In this document: positions 26,380-35,820 of the stretch, one piece after another
How positions within the stretch are numbered: position 1 is the stretch's first letter
How the letters are laid out: each line of letters starts with the position of its first letter
Assembly (NCBI RefSeq): GCF_024397855.1
Contig: NZ_CP073343.1
Location: 3,782,001 to 3,846,000, forward strand
DNA from: Marinomonas rhizomae
Lineage (GTDB): Bacteria > Pseudomonadota > Gammaproteobacteria > Pseudomonadales > Marinomonadaceae
Length of the DNA: 64,000 nucleotides
Direction of reading: 5' to 3'
Program-made: the position numbers and the translations under genes
The notes under the pieces: model-generated
Database searches by the model: none
What the model saw: only the letters and a program-made list of their open reading frames with translations
What the model was told of the DNA's origin: nothing

Positions 26380-27041
26380 GTTACTACTCTCTATTCTTAT
26401 TAAGGGTAACAAACGTTGCGAAGTAAAAAGGATTGCATAAATGATATGCTTTAACTTTACTTTATGAGCACAGCCGTTCAATCACAATCTGTCCAGAGTA
26501 TTCTTGCATGCTATCGATTTGGCTATTTCATTTTGGCCAAAAGGGTATTGCATTTTGATATAGCTGTTTTTTAGTACAATGAGAACAGCTGCTCATTTCA
26601 TATATTTATCAGGAAGAACCTGACACAAAAAACCGTCTGAGCTTTCTTGAAAAAATACATAAGACTATGATTTTTATAAATTTTTACATATATCAAAAAA
26701 CTTATTAATTTTTTATATTCCTTTTTCGATATACAAGGAACATAAAAAATTCATTTCTAAAAAAGCAAAAACTACGACATTTTGGTTATGTTGCTTATCA
26801 AAGCAGACTGAAAAGTAAATTTTGAGCGAAACTCAAAGGCGAAATGTAGACCCAGCTCATATTGAGGTAATTGTGAGCCTCGAGGAAAAAATATAGGGCA
26901 TTTTTAAAATGATCCTATATTATTTAGAGGGCTTATAAATGCTAGTTTCAATACAGGACAGCCTACCTTACTGCAAAGCAGGGTAGAAAATACAAAAATA
27001 AAACAACCGGGGCACAAGATCCCGAGCTTGGAGACGTTAAA
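26380..27041. promoter_or_regulatory. ligJ-dctP divergent control region
   Basis: A 662-base AT-rich spacer with no ORF I would defend. Candidate sites: TTTTGATATAG at 26553-26563, the same core inverted at 26689-26698, and TTTTCGATATA from about 26724. Directly beside the first is a wide inverted repeat, AGCTGTT (26562-26568) and AACAGCT (26584-26590). Nearer dctP the presumed leader has hairpins TTTGAG/CTCAAA (26821-26837), GAGG/CCTC (26864-26881) and CTACC...CTGC-AAA-GCAG-GGTAG (26963-26986). It should hold both the lig operon and the TRAP promoters. Confidence 0.5.
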
Positions 27042-28055
27042 ATGAATCTAACAAAAAAAATCACACTTGGTTTAATTGCCGCTGGTGCTGTAAGCAGTGT
27101 TAGTGCAGCTGACCTAACCCTGACTATTGGTCACGTAGATCCTCAAGATTGGACAACCTCTAAAAAAGGCGCCGCAACTGAAGTGTTCAAAAACTTAGTT
27201 GAAGCGGAGTCTGGCGGTCGCATTGAAGTCAATGTATACCCTTCTGGCCAACTTGGCGGTGAAACTGATCTTGTTCAGTCTGCTCAGGAAGGCACATTGA
27301 GCATGGCGATGGTATCTGGCGCCTTTGCTAAAGTATGTAAAGAAGCATCTGTACTAGAAATTCCTTACCTATTCCCATCAGCCCCTGTGGCCTGGGAAGT
27401 TCTAGACGGCGAATTCGGTAAAGCATTGTCTGAACATTGCTTAGAAGAAAGCGGACTACGCACACTGGCTTATGGCGAAACAGGCTTCCGTAACTTCACC
27501 AACTCAAAGCGTCCTGTTGCTGAACCAAAAGATTTGAGTGGTTTAAAAATCCGCGTTCAAACATTGCCTCTGTACGTAGAAATGGTAAAAGCGATGGGAG
27601 CAGAACCTACGCCAATCGCATGGCCTGAAGTGCCATCAGCATTAACGACGGGTGTAGTTGACGGACAAGAAAACCCTGTGAGTGTTATCGAAGCGAATAA
27701 ATTCTACGAGTTCCAAAAATATCTAACACTAGACGGTCACGTATACGGCACAGACTTCTTGCTAATCAATGAAGATCTTTATCAATCATTAAGTGATGAA
27801 GACCGTGCTATTATTGACCGTGCAGCAAAAGTTGCAGGCACTTTAGGCCGCGCAGTTCAGCAGTTTAATTCTGCGAAAGGTCTTAAATCTCTTGCAGCAA
27901 ACGGCATGCAAATCACCACTCCAACACCAGCACAAATGGCTAAGTTCCGTGATGTTGCGCAACCAGCGGTTATCAACTGGTTAAAAGGTGAAGTACAGCC
28001 AGAGTGGATCGAACGCGCTCAAATGTCTGTAAAAGTTGTTAGTAATTCGCAATAA
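27042..28055 (+). CDS. dctP: TRAP transporter substrate-binding protein
   Basis: A 337-residue periplasmic solute-binding protein of the DctP family. A Sec signal peptide ends near residue 22 (VSSVSA, then ADLTLTIGH). Family features are the PSGQLGGETDLVQSAQEGTL segment and RVQTLPLYVEMVKAMGAEPTPI with the carboxylate-binding Arg, then VVDGQENP. DctP proteins bind organic acids. Being divergent from the lig operon, it probably binds an aromatic or alicyclic acid such as protocatechuate, quinate or shikimate, but the ligand is inferred from position only. GGAG lies nine bases before ATG. Confidence 0.88.
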   Translation: MNLTKKITLGLIAAGAVSSVSAADLTLTIGHVDPQDWTTSKKGAATEVFKNLVEAESGGRIEVNVYPSGQLGGETDLVQSAQEGTLSMAMVSGAFAKVCKEASVLEIPYLFPSAPVAWEVLDGEFGKALSEHCLEESGLRTLAYGETGFRNFTNSKRPVAEPKDLSGLKIRVQTLPLYVEMVKAMGAEPTPIAWPEVPSALTTGVVDGQENPVSVIEANKFYEFQKYLTLDGHVYGTDFLLINEDLYQSLSDEDRAIIDRAAKVAGTLGRAVQQFNSAKGLKSLAANGMQITTPTPAQMAKFRDVAQPAVINWLKGEVQPEWIERAQMSVKVVSNSQ

Positions 28056-28076
28056 GTTCAGTACTTGATATCAAAT

Positions 28077-28114
28077 AATCGAAAGCTATTTTATAGCTTT
28101 CGATTATTTTTCTT
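28077..28114 (+). terminator. Hairpin between dctP and dctQ
   Basis: A 13-bp stem, AATCGAAAGCTAT and ATAGCTTTCGATT around a short T loop, followed by ATTTTTCTTTT. It has the form of an intrinsic terminator in the middle of the dctPQM operon. Such elements allow much more binding protein than membrane subunits to be made. Confidence 0.75.
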
Positions 28115-28138
28115 TTGTCACAACCCGGAAAGCTCACC

Positions 28139-28612
28139 ATGAAGCGCCTCTACAAAAATACTCTCGCAATGTTAACTGGCACCTCCTTATTCGTTATCTT
28201 TGGCGTTGTTTTAGTCAGTAGCTTGAGCCGTTACTTATTTAACTCACCGATCCAATGGAGCGAGGAAGTCGCAAAATACGCCATGATCTACGGCACTATG
28301 TTTGGTATGGCATTGTGTTATTTAGAAGGTATTCATATTCGTTTTACTTTTTTAGAAGATATGGTTTCCGCCAAAATTCGTCATGCCTTGCATTTCATAT
28401 CTGACGTTATCGCACTCGTAAGTGGCTGCGTACTAACCTATTCCGGCTACATTTTCATGATGAAACGAGGTGCAATACAAGCGCCTGGCACAGGCATTCA
28501 AATGTACTATTTCCAAGTAGCCATGGTTATCGGTGGTGCGTGCCTTGCGATAGCTGCACTTATCCGTCTCGTCGAGTATTTTCAATCTGAAACGTTAGAG
28601 AAAGGGCAATAA
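28139..28612 (+). CDS. dctQ: TRAP transporter small membrane subunit
   Basis: A 157-residue DctQ-type protein with four predicted membrane helices and the conserved SRYLFNSPIQWSEEVAKYAMIY segment near residue 40. It bridges the binding protein and DctM. The chosen ATG at 28139 has CGGAAAG upstream; the in-frame TTG at 28115 is less likely. Its stop is two bases before dctM. Confidence 0.87.
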   Translation: MKRLYKNTLAMLTGTSLFVIFGVVLVSSLSRYLFNSPIQWSEEVAKYAMIYGTMFGMALCYLEGIHIRFTFLEDMVSAKIRHALHFISDVIALVSGCVLTYSGYIFMMKRGAIQAPGTGIQMYYFQVAMVIGGACLAIAALIRLVEYFQSETLEKGQ

Positions 28613-28614
28613 TC

Positions 28615-29883
28615 ATGCTAGGTTTTGGGATTCTTCTTGTTCTTTTGTTTATTGGCAGCCCTATTGCGTTCGCCATTTTATTAGGCGTTGTAGGTCATAT
28701 TTACACACTACCCTTTAATGTCAGTCTCGTCGCTCAACGGATTTTTAGCGGACTAGATTCTTTCTCTATTTTAGCGATCCCACTTTTTGTTCTGGCAGGA
28801 GAGCTAATGAATGAAAGTGGTATCACTGGCCGAATCATCAACTTTGCCAATGCATTAGTTGGTCATATGAAAGCGGGCCTTGCTCACGTAAATATCTGGG
28901 CGTCGGTCATTTTTGCAGGATTATCTGGTTCAGCTGTTGCCGATACATCGGCACTTGGACGTGTGTTTATCCCTACTATGGAAAAAGAAGGCTACCCGCG
29001 TGCTTTTGCAGCGGCATTGACGGCCGCATCGTCCGTTATTGGGCCGATGATTCCACCAAGCATTCCGGTCATCATTTACGCACTTATCACCACAGGCGTC
29101 TCTGTTCCTGCTCTCTTCCTTGCTGGCGTGGCACCAGGCTTGCTGCTTGCTGTCGGCTTGTCTGTGTATGTTTATGTTTTTGCTGGTCACTACGCACCAC
29201 TAAAAGAAAAACTGTCCATGAAAGAGCGCTGGAAGGCCTTTGTTGAAGCATGGATTCCACTGTTCATGCCGATATTCATTGTTGGCTCCATTCTAACGGG
29301 TATTGTTACACCTACAGAAGCGGCTGCTTTTGCCGCTGCTTATGCCTTGTTAGCTGGTATATTCATACTGAAAAGCCTAAAAATATCGCACCTGCCACGC
29401 ATTTTCATTCGAGCGATGCGTGACTCGTCTGTGATTCTGATTGTGATAGGTGTGGTCGCAGCAGCGAACTGGTTATTAACCTTCTCAAGAGTACCTCAAA
29501 CGGTCAGCCAAATGGTGCTGGAACAAGTGTCTAGCCCTTGGATGTTCTTGATCCTAGTGAACGTCATTTTGTTAGTTGTTGGCCTGTTCCTTGAAGGGAT
29601 AGCAGCAATGCTAATATTGCTACCGATTCTGCACCCTATTGCAATGAGCCTTGGTATTGATCCAGTCCACTTTGGCATTGTGGTAATTTTCAACCTGATG
29701 ATAGGACTTGTCACACCGCCGATGGGAATTTGTCTATTCGTTTCTAACTCGATAGCCAATGTAGGGATAGCTGCTATTTCGAGACAGATCATGCCACTTT
29801 TCTTAGTAGAACTGGCCGTCTTGATCTTGATTACCTTTGTGCCAAGCACGGTAACATTCTTACCAACGTTATTTGGTTACTGA
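28615..29883 (+). CDS. dctM: TRAP transporter large membrane subunit
   Basis: A 422-residue DctM-type permease with about twelve helices, the Na+-coupled transport pore. Typical motifs are the GSAVADTSALGRVFIPTMEKEGYP loop, IGPMIPPSIPVIIYAL, and near the end GLVTPPMGICLFV. It is the last gene of dctPQM and is followed by a strong bidirectional terminator. Confidence 0.9.
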   Translation: MLGFGILLVLLFIGSPIAFAILLGVVGHIYTLPFNVSLVAQRIFSGLDSFSILAIPLFVLAGELMNESGITGRIINFANALVGHMKAGLAHVNIWASVIFAGLSGSAVADTSALGRVFIPTMEKEGYPRAFAAALTAASSVIGPMIPPSIPVIIYALITTGVSVPALFLAGVAPGLLLAVGLSVYVYVFAGHYAPLKEKLSMKERWKAFVEAWIPLFMPIFIVGSILTGIVTPTEAAAFAAAYALLAGIFILKSLKISHLPRIFIRAMRDSSVILIVIGVVAAANWLLTFSRVPQTVSQMVLEQVSSPWMFLILVNVILLVVGLFLEGIAAMLILLPILHPIAMSLGIDPVHFGIVVIFNLMIGLVTPPMGICLFVSNSIANVGIAAISRQIMPLFLVELAVLILITFVPSTVTFLPTLFGY

Positions 29884-29921
29884 CGGGAGACGGGAAGCAA
29901 TTAGCCATAAATTTTAGAGAT

Positions 29922-29952
29922 AAAAAAAACGACGCGATGCGTCGTTTTTTTT
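29922..29952. terminator. Bidirectional terminator, dctM / peroxiredoxin
   Basis: A perfect 14-bp stem, A8 plus CGACGC (29922-29935) and GCGTCG plus T8 (29939-29952), around GAT. A and T runs on both sides let it work on both strands, between convergent dctM and the peroxiredoxin gene. Confidence 0.88.
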
Positions 29953-29995
29953 GGCTATCTGTTTTTAACCTAACTAAAAAAATTTAATAAAAAAC

Positions 29996-30475
29996 TTATA
30001 ACTGAGATAAAACGTATTCTGCAGAGCTAACTTTGTATTCACCCGGCTCATCCAACCATAAATGCTGAATGATCCCATTAGTCACTAGCATCGCATAACG
30101 GCGACTACGAATGCCCATTTTAGCCGCCGAAATATCCAGCTCTAATCCCATAGAACAAGTAAATTCAGCCAAACCATCAGCAGCCATGATTAGGTTTTCA
30201 GCGTTGTTCGCTTTACCCCAAGCATTCATAACAAAAACATCGTTTACCGAAAGACAAACGATCTCGTCTATTCCTTTGTCTTTTAACGCATCAAAATGCA
30301 CAACAAAACCGGGCAAATGGCTTGCACTGCACGTTGGCGTAAAAGCACCAGGTACGGCAAACATCAGTATTGTTTTACCAGAAAAAAATTCTATAACATC
30401 GATTGTCTCTGGCCCTTCTTCACCCATCACTTGGAAAGAGCCATGCGGCAACATATCACCCATAAGAATCGACAT
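29996..30475 (-). CDS. Peroxiredoxin, Prx5 type
   Basis: A 159-residue thiol peroxidase reducing H2O2 and organic peroxides. The peroxidatic Cys lies in the motif VPGAFTPTCSASHLPGF, with the conserved WGKANNAENLIMAADG and MGIRSRRYAMLV segments of the Prx5 subfamily. It lacks a C-terminal glutaredoxin domain, so the reductant must come from elsewhere. ATG 30475 has GGAG upstream; an in-frame GTG at 30490 is rejected. Confidence 0.88.
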   Translation of the reverse strand: MSILMGDMLPHGSFQVMGEEGPETIDVIEFFSGKTILMFAVPGAFTPTCSASHLPGFVVHFDALKDKGIDEIVCLSVNDVFVMNAWGKANNAENLIMAADGLAEFTCSMGLELDISAAKMGIRSRRYAMLVTNGIIQHLWLDEPGEYKVSSAEYVLSQL

Positions 30476-30537
30476 AAACGTTATCTCCACAGAATTTGGT
30501 TGCCCTAATACTAACGCAACCTAACTGAGAAAAACCA

Positions 30538-32514
30538 TTAAACAATCTTAAATTGACTAAGTAGCTGTTTCTGGTGAGAAGCCAGTTTGGACAAGCCTTC
30601 GCTGTCTCTTTCGCTCTGATCTGAGCCCTGTGCCGCTTGCTCAGACATCTCCGATATTTCTAATACATTTTGCTTAATTTCTTGCGCAACCGCAGATTGC
30701 TCTTCGGCAGCCGTTGCAATTTGGGTACTTAAATCACGAATCTCAGCCATGCTACTTTGCAATTCAACCAGCGACAATCCCACTGTGCGCGCTTCTTCGA
30801 CGCTAGAAGTAGCGCTTTTACGACTCTCCTCCATACTGCCAACGGTCTTTGTCACGCCTTGCTGCAACTGCGCAATAACCGTTTGAATTTCTTCAGTAGA
30901 GCTGTGAGTTCGTGTAGCCAAAGTCCGTACTTCATCAGCGACCACTGCGAAGCCTCGACCTTGCTCGCCAGCACGCGCCGCTTCAATGGCCGCATTTAAC
31001 GCCAGCAGGTTCGTCTGCTCTGCAATACCTTGAATCACTTCTAAAATACGATCGATACTTTTTGAATGTTCATCAAGCTCATTCACCACAGTTGTGGACG
31101 CTTCAATCTGTTCAAGAAGATGTTCAATCTTATGGATATTAGTATCCATTTGTTCACGGTTTTGATTGGCTCTTTGATCAACCGATTGAATCTGACGCAA
31201 AATCACTTCCGAACTTTGTGCCACCTGATCAACCGTAGACACCATTTCGGACATAGAAGAAGCCACTTCCGTGGTTCTTTCATTTTGCGCACTCATCAAA
31301 CGCTTAGAGTCACTAGCCAACCGAACATTGCTGCCAGCAGATTCCGCCACTTCATTCGATGCACGGTCTATTTCTGACATAACTGTCTGCAGTTTCGCCA
31401 CCAGCCCGTTCACCCAATTAGATAACTCACCAAACTCATCTTTGGTTTTTACTTTACTACGCTGGGTAAAATCGCCATCAGCGATCTTCCCTAATACCGA
31501 CATCACTTCTTTTAGTGGCTGGCGAATACTACGACTTACCCATATCGCCACCAAAACAGCAATAATGACAGAAATAACGAGAACTACTTCAATAATCAAA
31601 GTAGACAAAGACGCAGCATCACTTGCTTCCTGTTTTGCTTTATCCCCGATAGAAGACGCTTCAGCAAGTAACTTTTGCACCGATGTATTCACCACGTCCA
31701 TGCTGTCTGATAATTGCTTGGCAAGTACTTCGGACTCTTGGACTAAGCGAGCATTTTTGTAAAACTTAGCGATAACCCCATCATCAGAAATAACCCCTGC
31801 CTCAATTTCGCTAACCAAGCCATTAATATTGTCATCATTTAGGTAAGATTGCTTATCCTTCAGGCTGGTGATAATTGACGCCATTGAGTCTCGAAGCTCT
31901 TGCATCCTTTCTAAGTTGCGCAGATCAAAATAATCATTCACGGTGACCTGTAAACTTTCCACTTGGCTATGCATATAAGAAGCTGCAAATTGAATTTCTG
32001 GGGTATCTCCATCCGTCACCAACAGCTCCAAGTCTTCTGCAGCGAATAAGATAGAGTCTTTTAAATCAAGCTTTTCATTTGGAATCCCAGCCTGTAGCTC
32101 CAACATTTTTTTGTGATTAGAGAAGGCGATGTCGGTAGAACTAAAAAAGTCCTTCACTTCTGTATTGATATTTTCCAAGACACCGCTCATAGCAGGAAAA
32201 CCTTGCAACTGAGTGGAAAGCTGTTCAGAAACATCATTAAATCTTTGCTTATAATTCAAAAAACGTTCAGATAGACTCTCTAATGAATCCGGCGATTTAC
32301 TCAATAAATACTGTAACACCGCCGCATTTGATAAATTTAAATCTTCTTTTAATGCATTACTTGTTGATGAGATGGACGCAACGTTTCCTGTCACTACATT
32401 TAATCTGTCTTCAATTTTATTGATACCAAAAAAACCCGATGCGGCAATCATCAATAAAAGCAATAATAAAATACCAAAGCCAAACAGAATCCTTTGGATT
32501 ACGGATAACGACAT
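30538..32514 (-). CDS. Methyl-accepting chemotaxis protein, transmembrane
   Basis: A 658-residue chemoreceptor. A first membrane helix (about residues 8-30) is followed by a helical periplasmic sensor of about 270 residues, a second helix (about 305-328), a HAMP domain ([21 protein letters not shown]) and the signalling bundle with tip [18 protein letters not shown]. The ligand is unknown; the sensor looks like a four-helix bundle type. It is a single-gene unit, 48 bases from the peroxiredoxin start, both on the minus strand. Confidence 0.9.
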   Translation of the reverse strand: MSLSVIQRILFGFGILLLLLLMIAASGFFGINKIEDRLNVVTGNVASISSTSNALKEDLNLSNAAVLQYLLSKSPDSLESLSERFLNYKQRFNDVSEQLSTQLQGFPAMSGVLENINTEVKDFFSSTDIAFSNHKKMLELQAGIPNEKLDLKDSILFAAEDLELLVTDGDTPEIQFAASYMHSQVESLQVTVNDYFDLRNLERMQELRDSMASIITSLKDKQSYLNDDNINGLVSEIEAGVISDDGVIAKFYKNARLVQESEVLAKQLSDSMDVVNTSVQKLLAEASSIGDKAKQEASDAASLSTLIIEVVLVISVIIAVLVAIWVSRSIRQPLKEVMSVLGKIADGDFTQRSKVKTKDEFGELSNWVNGLVAKLQTVMSEIDRASNEVAESAGSNVRLASDSKRLMSAQNERTTEVASSMSEMVSTVDQVAQSSEVILRQIQSVDQRANQNREQMDTNIHKIEHLLEQIEASTTVVNELDEHSKSIDRILEVIQGIAEQTNLLALNAAIEAARAGEQGRGFAVVADEVRTLATRTHSSTEEIQTVIAQLQQGVTKTVGSMEESRKSATSSVEEARTVGLSLVELQSSMAEIRDLSTQIATAAEEQSAVAQEIKQNVLEISEMSEQAAQGSDQSERDSEGLSKLASHQKQLLSQFKIV

Positions 32515-32774
32515 AAATCGACCTCTACTCTAAATAAAAGCTAGTGTATTTCTCGCCTGCGCACACGGTGACAGCACATACAAAACAATGAAAACTGACC
32601 AATCATACAGGAAAATAATAACAATTTACTTACAATTATTAACACTATAAAGTCTTAAAATTTACTTAAAGAAGGCGAATTTATTTAAAAGAACATCGAG
32701 TATTGCATTGATTTCTTTCAACCCGCCAATCTGGTAAATTTACCGTCTCTCTATTTGAATTCGACCCGCACTTT

Positions 32775-34196
32775 ATGGATTGCCCCTTATACGAAAAAAT
32801 TGCCAACCAGATTGAACATCAAGTTCATGAAGGTATTTTCTTACCAGGAGCAAAGATTCCATCGGTTCGTAAATCCAGCAAACAAATGGAAGTCAGTGTC
32901 GCTACCGTACTACAAGCTTATAGCTTGTTAGAAGATCGAGGCGTCATTAAAGCACGTCCACAAAAAGGCTATTTCGTTCAAGAGACTCAACTGCAGCCAA
33001 TAGAGCCTGCAAAAATTGAACCGACTCAGAACGATGGCACTATTCATGCCTTACTACGTCGCTTATTGCACGCCTCTCAAGACGGCAATATCATTCAATT
33101 TGGCGCAGCAATACCCAAAAGCCAGTTCTTACCGATTAGGCAGCTACAACGCTCTGTCGGGCGCCTAATGCGTTTAGAACCAGAAATATGTGCCGCATAT
33201 GAGTTCACCCCAGGATCACTCAGCTTACGCCGCCAGATAGCCATTCGCATGCTAGACAGCGGCTGCCAACTGCAACCCGATGACATTACCATTACCTTGG
33301 GTTGCCAAAACGCCTTAATGCTTTCACTGCAGGCGGTCGCAAAAGCTGGCGATACCATTGCCATCGAAAGCCCAGCGTATCATGGGGTATTACAAATTAT
33401 TGAGGTGTTGAATTTAAAAGCCGTTGAGATACCTTGCTCCGCGGAAACAGGCATAGACTTAGATGTATTGGAAAGCGCAGCCAAAGAGTGGGATATTAAA
33501 GCCTGTGTGGTAACACCAAATAATCAAAATCCGATTGGCGCTACGCTCAATCACCAAGCCAGACTACGCATTCTCAGTCAATCAATTCAATACGGCTTTA
33601 CTTTAATTGAAGACGATGTCTACGGTGAGTTGAGTTATAAAGACAAACGCGAACGCTCACTAAAGGCTGACGATCAAAACAACACTGTCATCTACTGCAG
33701 TTCTTTTTCTAAAAGTATCGCCCCAGGATTTCGTATTGGTTGGATTGTCGGCGGCCCCTTTCAAACGCAGATTGAACATTACGCGTATGTTCAATCTCTT
33801 GCGATCCCCACATTAACGCAAACAGCTATCGCTAATTTCCTAGAAAACGGCGCGTATGATCGTCATTTACGAAAAACCCGACAGTCTTATCAAGACAACC
33901 TTGCACGCTGTCAGGCACTCATACGAGAGCACTTTCCTACCGGCACTAAAACCTCCACTCCAAAAGGTGGATTTTTATTATGGGTCACCTTACCAGACAC
34001 GATAAACGCCATGACACTCCATTCTCAAGCCTTAGAAATTGGCATTGGCCTCCTGCCCGGTTTAGCGTTCAGTTTAACGGCACAATTCAACCATCATTTT
34101 CGATTAAATTACGCACTAAATTGGGACAATAAAACCGACGCCGCACTAAAAGAACTCGGTAAACTTTGCCAGCTTCAGCCCCCTAGGCTAGGCTAA
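32775..34196 (+). CDS. MocR-type regulator (GntR HTH + aminotransferase domain)
   Basis: A 473-residue fusion of a GntR winged helix (about residues 1-70; YEKIANQIEHQVHEGIF, SVATVLQAYSLLEDRG) and a fold-type I aminotransferase domain (about 95-470). The PLP-binding Lys is in SSFSKSIAPGFRIG at about residue 313, and the TPNNQNPIG segment is intact. Such proteins use PLP or an amino acid-PLP adduct as the signal. The target is not evident: the neighbours are a chemoreceptor and a PilZ-like gene. Confidence 0.88.
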   Translation: MDCPLYEKIANQIEHQVHEGIFLPGAKIPSVRKSSKQMEVSVATVLQAYSLLEDRGVIKARPQKGYFVQETQLQPIEPAKIEPTQNDGTIHALLRRLLHASQDGNIIQFGAAIPKSQFLPIRQLQRSVGRLMRLEPEICAAYEFTPGSLSLRRQIAIRMLDSGCQLQPDDITITLGCQNALMLSLQAVAKAGDTIAIESPAYHGVLQIIEVLNLKAVEIPCSAETGIDLDVLESAAKEWDIKACVVTPNNQNPIGATLNHQARLRILSQSIQYGFTLIEDDVYGELSYKDKRERSLKADDQNNTVIYCSSFSKSIAPGFRIGWIVGGPFQTQIEHYAYVQSLAIPTLTQTAIANFLENGAYDRHLRKTRQSYQDNLARCQALIREHFPTGTKTSTPKGGFLLWVTLPDTINAMTLHSQALEIGIGLLPGLAFSLTAQFNHHFRLNYALNWDNKTDAALKELGKLCQLQPPRLG

Positions 34197-34293
34197 TACA
34201 GAGTTCTACAAAATTAAAATTGCAAAGTATCTGAAAGCGTTTTTCTGTATATAAGTAAAAGTTATGATTTAAGCGTTAGACATCCTAAAATTC

Positions 34294-34305
34294 GTCTGTA
34301 CAGAC
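34294..34305. promoter_or_regulatory. Perfect 12-bp palindrome upstream of PilZ-like gene
   Basis: GTCTGTACAGAC at 34294-34305 is a perfect palindrome 94 bases before the PilZ-like start. It could be an operator. It resembles two LexA half sites without the usual 8-base spacer, so I do not call it an SOS box. Confidence 0.4.
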
Positions 34306-34398
34306 AGGGCAAAAAGCGTACAATTCGCATTCTTTTTTAAACACTCTGCCTTCTTGGCCGATAACATGAATATCTGAAATAGTAGCTGGCTTGTTGCG

Positions 34399-34809
34399 AT
34401 GGAATTTGTTGCACATCCGAGAGACCTTCCGTTAGACATTACACTAATAGAAGATCAGCCCTTTCCTCAAATGACTGAAGATAGAGCTGGGTTTGTCGGT
34501 ATCACATATGTCACCCTTCGTCCTTTTGATAATGGACGCTCGGTAAGAATTACATTGGAAGAAATCGACCCAAACTTTTGCGTGTCTGGCCGTATAGCTT
34601 GGTGCACGAAAGAAACAGACGGCTACCACATCGCCATCGAATTTCCGACCAAAGAAGAGTGCTATTGTGTTCGCATGATCGAACAACTCTCTCAGATAGA
34701 ACATTACCGACGCCAAGCAAAAACCGAAGGTCGACGACTCAACTACAATGAAGCCGCCGCCGAATGGATACAAAAATTCGCAGCCAGTTTTCCTGCGTTT
34801 ACTATTTAA
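34399..34809 (+). CDS. PilZ-like domain protein
   Basis: A 136-residue protein whose middle (about residues 30-90) has the beta-strand pattern of a PilZ domain (GRSVRITLEEIDPNFCVSGRIAWCTKETDGYHIAIEF). The classical c-di-GMP motifs RxxxR and D/NxSxxG are not clear, so it may not bind the nucleotide. The C-terminal third is helical. It lies 38 bases upstream of the DUF501 gene and is probably co-transcribed with it. Confidence 0.5.
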   Translation: MEFVAHPRDLPLDITLIEDQPFPQMTEDRAGFVGITYVTLRPFDNGRSVRITLEEIDPNFCVSGRIAWCTKETDGYHIAIEFPTKEECYCVRMIEQLSQIEHYRRQAKTEGRRLNYNEAAAEWIQKFAASFPAFTI

Positions 34810-34847
34810 TTCTTCTCTTTTTAAAAGACACTATTCAATAAGACTTT

Positions 34848-35363
34848 ATGACAACAACACTTTCTCAGCGTGATATTGATATCATCACAACACAGCTCGG
34901 ACGTACTCCTAGTGGCATCAGCGCCATTGCGCATTATTCACCTAACGGTATTCCTCAAGTATTGGAAATGGAAACTTGGGTTTTCGAACAACCATTCCCT
35001 ACCCTTTATTGGCTTTCTAGCAAAGCCATAGACAAAGCGTTGGCAAAAATAGAAAGTCATGGTGTCGTAAAAGAGCTTGAACAGCGAATCAAAGAAGACG
35101 AAACATTACGAGAAGCCCATTACGCTTCCCACCGTGATTACATTGCGAGACGCTGGGAAGTCATGAGCGACGAGCACAAAGCCATTATAGAAGAGAAAGG
35201 CTTTAAGCCTTTGTTTGATAAGTTAGGTATCGGCGGTATAGCAAATTGGGATCAAGTACGATGCTTACACATGCAATATGCCCATCATCTTGCAGGTAAC
35301 AACGTGATCGGCCGTATTCTAGACGAAGAATATGGCATGAAAGCCATCGCTGACGCAGAATAA
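34848..35363 (+). CDS. DUF501 family protein
   Basis: A 171-residue cytosolic protein resembling the DUF501 family: GRTPSGISAIAHYSPNGIPQVLE at the N-terminus, FPTLYWLSSKAIDKALAKIES, and the late IANWDQVRCLHMQYAHHLAGNNVIGR segment with Cys and His residues. Function is unknown. In other proteobacteria members often lie near the Ppx phosphatase gene, which is not seen here. A strong terminator follows. Confidence 0.75.
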   Translation: MTTTLSQRDIDIITTQLGRTPSGISAIAHYSPNGIPQVLEMETWVFEQPFPTLYWLSSKAIDKALAKIESHGVVKELEQRIKEDETLREAHYASHRDYIARRWEVMSDEHKAIIEEKGFKPLFDKLGIGGIANWDQVRCLHMQYAHHLAGNNVIGRILDEEYGMKAIADAE

Positions 35364-35383
35364 TAGCCATTAAAACAGACATA

Positions 35384-35428
35384 AAAAAAGGGGAGTGACC
35401 TGATGAGTCACTCCCCTTTTTTATTTTA
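35384..35428. terminator. Bidirectional terminator after DUF501 gene
   Basis: A 16-bp perfect stem, AAAAAAGGGGAGTGAC (35384-35399) and GTCACTCCCCTTTTTT (35407-35422), with a T tract after it on the plus strand. It separates convergent genes. Confidence 0.9.
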
Positions 35429-35438
35429 TAAGATCTAC

Positions 35439-35729
35439 TTACTTCAAACTTTTTAGTATGTCTTTTAATTCTTCTGGTGTTTTTGCTTTTGGCAACACCT
35501 CACGAATACGATTGAATGCCGCTTGAGCAACCGCAGGACGCTGCGCATAAGTTGTCAATGCTCCACCAGTCCAACCAGCCAGCTTCACCATTTCGTTCTT
35601 GAAGTGATTACCGCTTACGCCATGGCCACCTAAGTTCATTAGTGCGTCTTCAATTTCTAAGTAGCTTGGGCGATCTCCACCAAACTTCATAAAATCATCT
35701 TGTTGTACTTCGGCAAACTGTTTCGACAT
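35439..35729 (-). CDS. Conserved small protein, unknown function
   Basis: A 96-residue soluble protein without signal peptide or membrane segment, starting MSKQFAEVQQDDFMKFGG and rich in Gly in the middle (LGGHGVSGNHF, LAGWTGGALTTY), with a lysine-rich helical C-terminus. I do not recognise the family. It lies between the DUF501 terminator and the glpK stop, alone on the minus strand, 91 bases downstream of glpK. Confidence 0.55.
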   Translation of the reverse strand: MSKQFAEVQQDDFMKFGGDRPSYLEIEDALMNLGGHGVSGNHFKNEMVKLAGWTGGALTTYAQRPAVAQAAFNRIREVLPKAKTPEELKDILKSLK

Positions 35730-35820
35730 TCTCTAAGCCCTTTGTGAAAAAACATCCTTTGTTAAAGTTAGCTATATTTGCCTTCTTGCACAAGATAAAG
35801 CATGTATCAAATCGTAAAAA

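Noticed and set aside
26380..26481. Longer LigJ start at 26481
   Set aside because: The extra 34 residues are not like the family, whose N-terminus begins at MIIDCHGH; a ribosome site precedes the ATG at 26379.
34294..34305. LexA site at the palindrome GTCTGTACAGAC
   Set aside because: CTGT and ACAG are directly joined, without the 8-base spacer of gammaproteobacterial LexA boxes.
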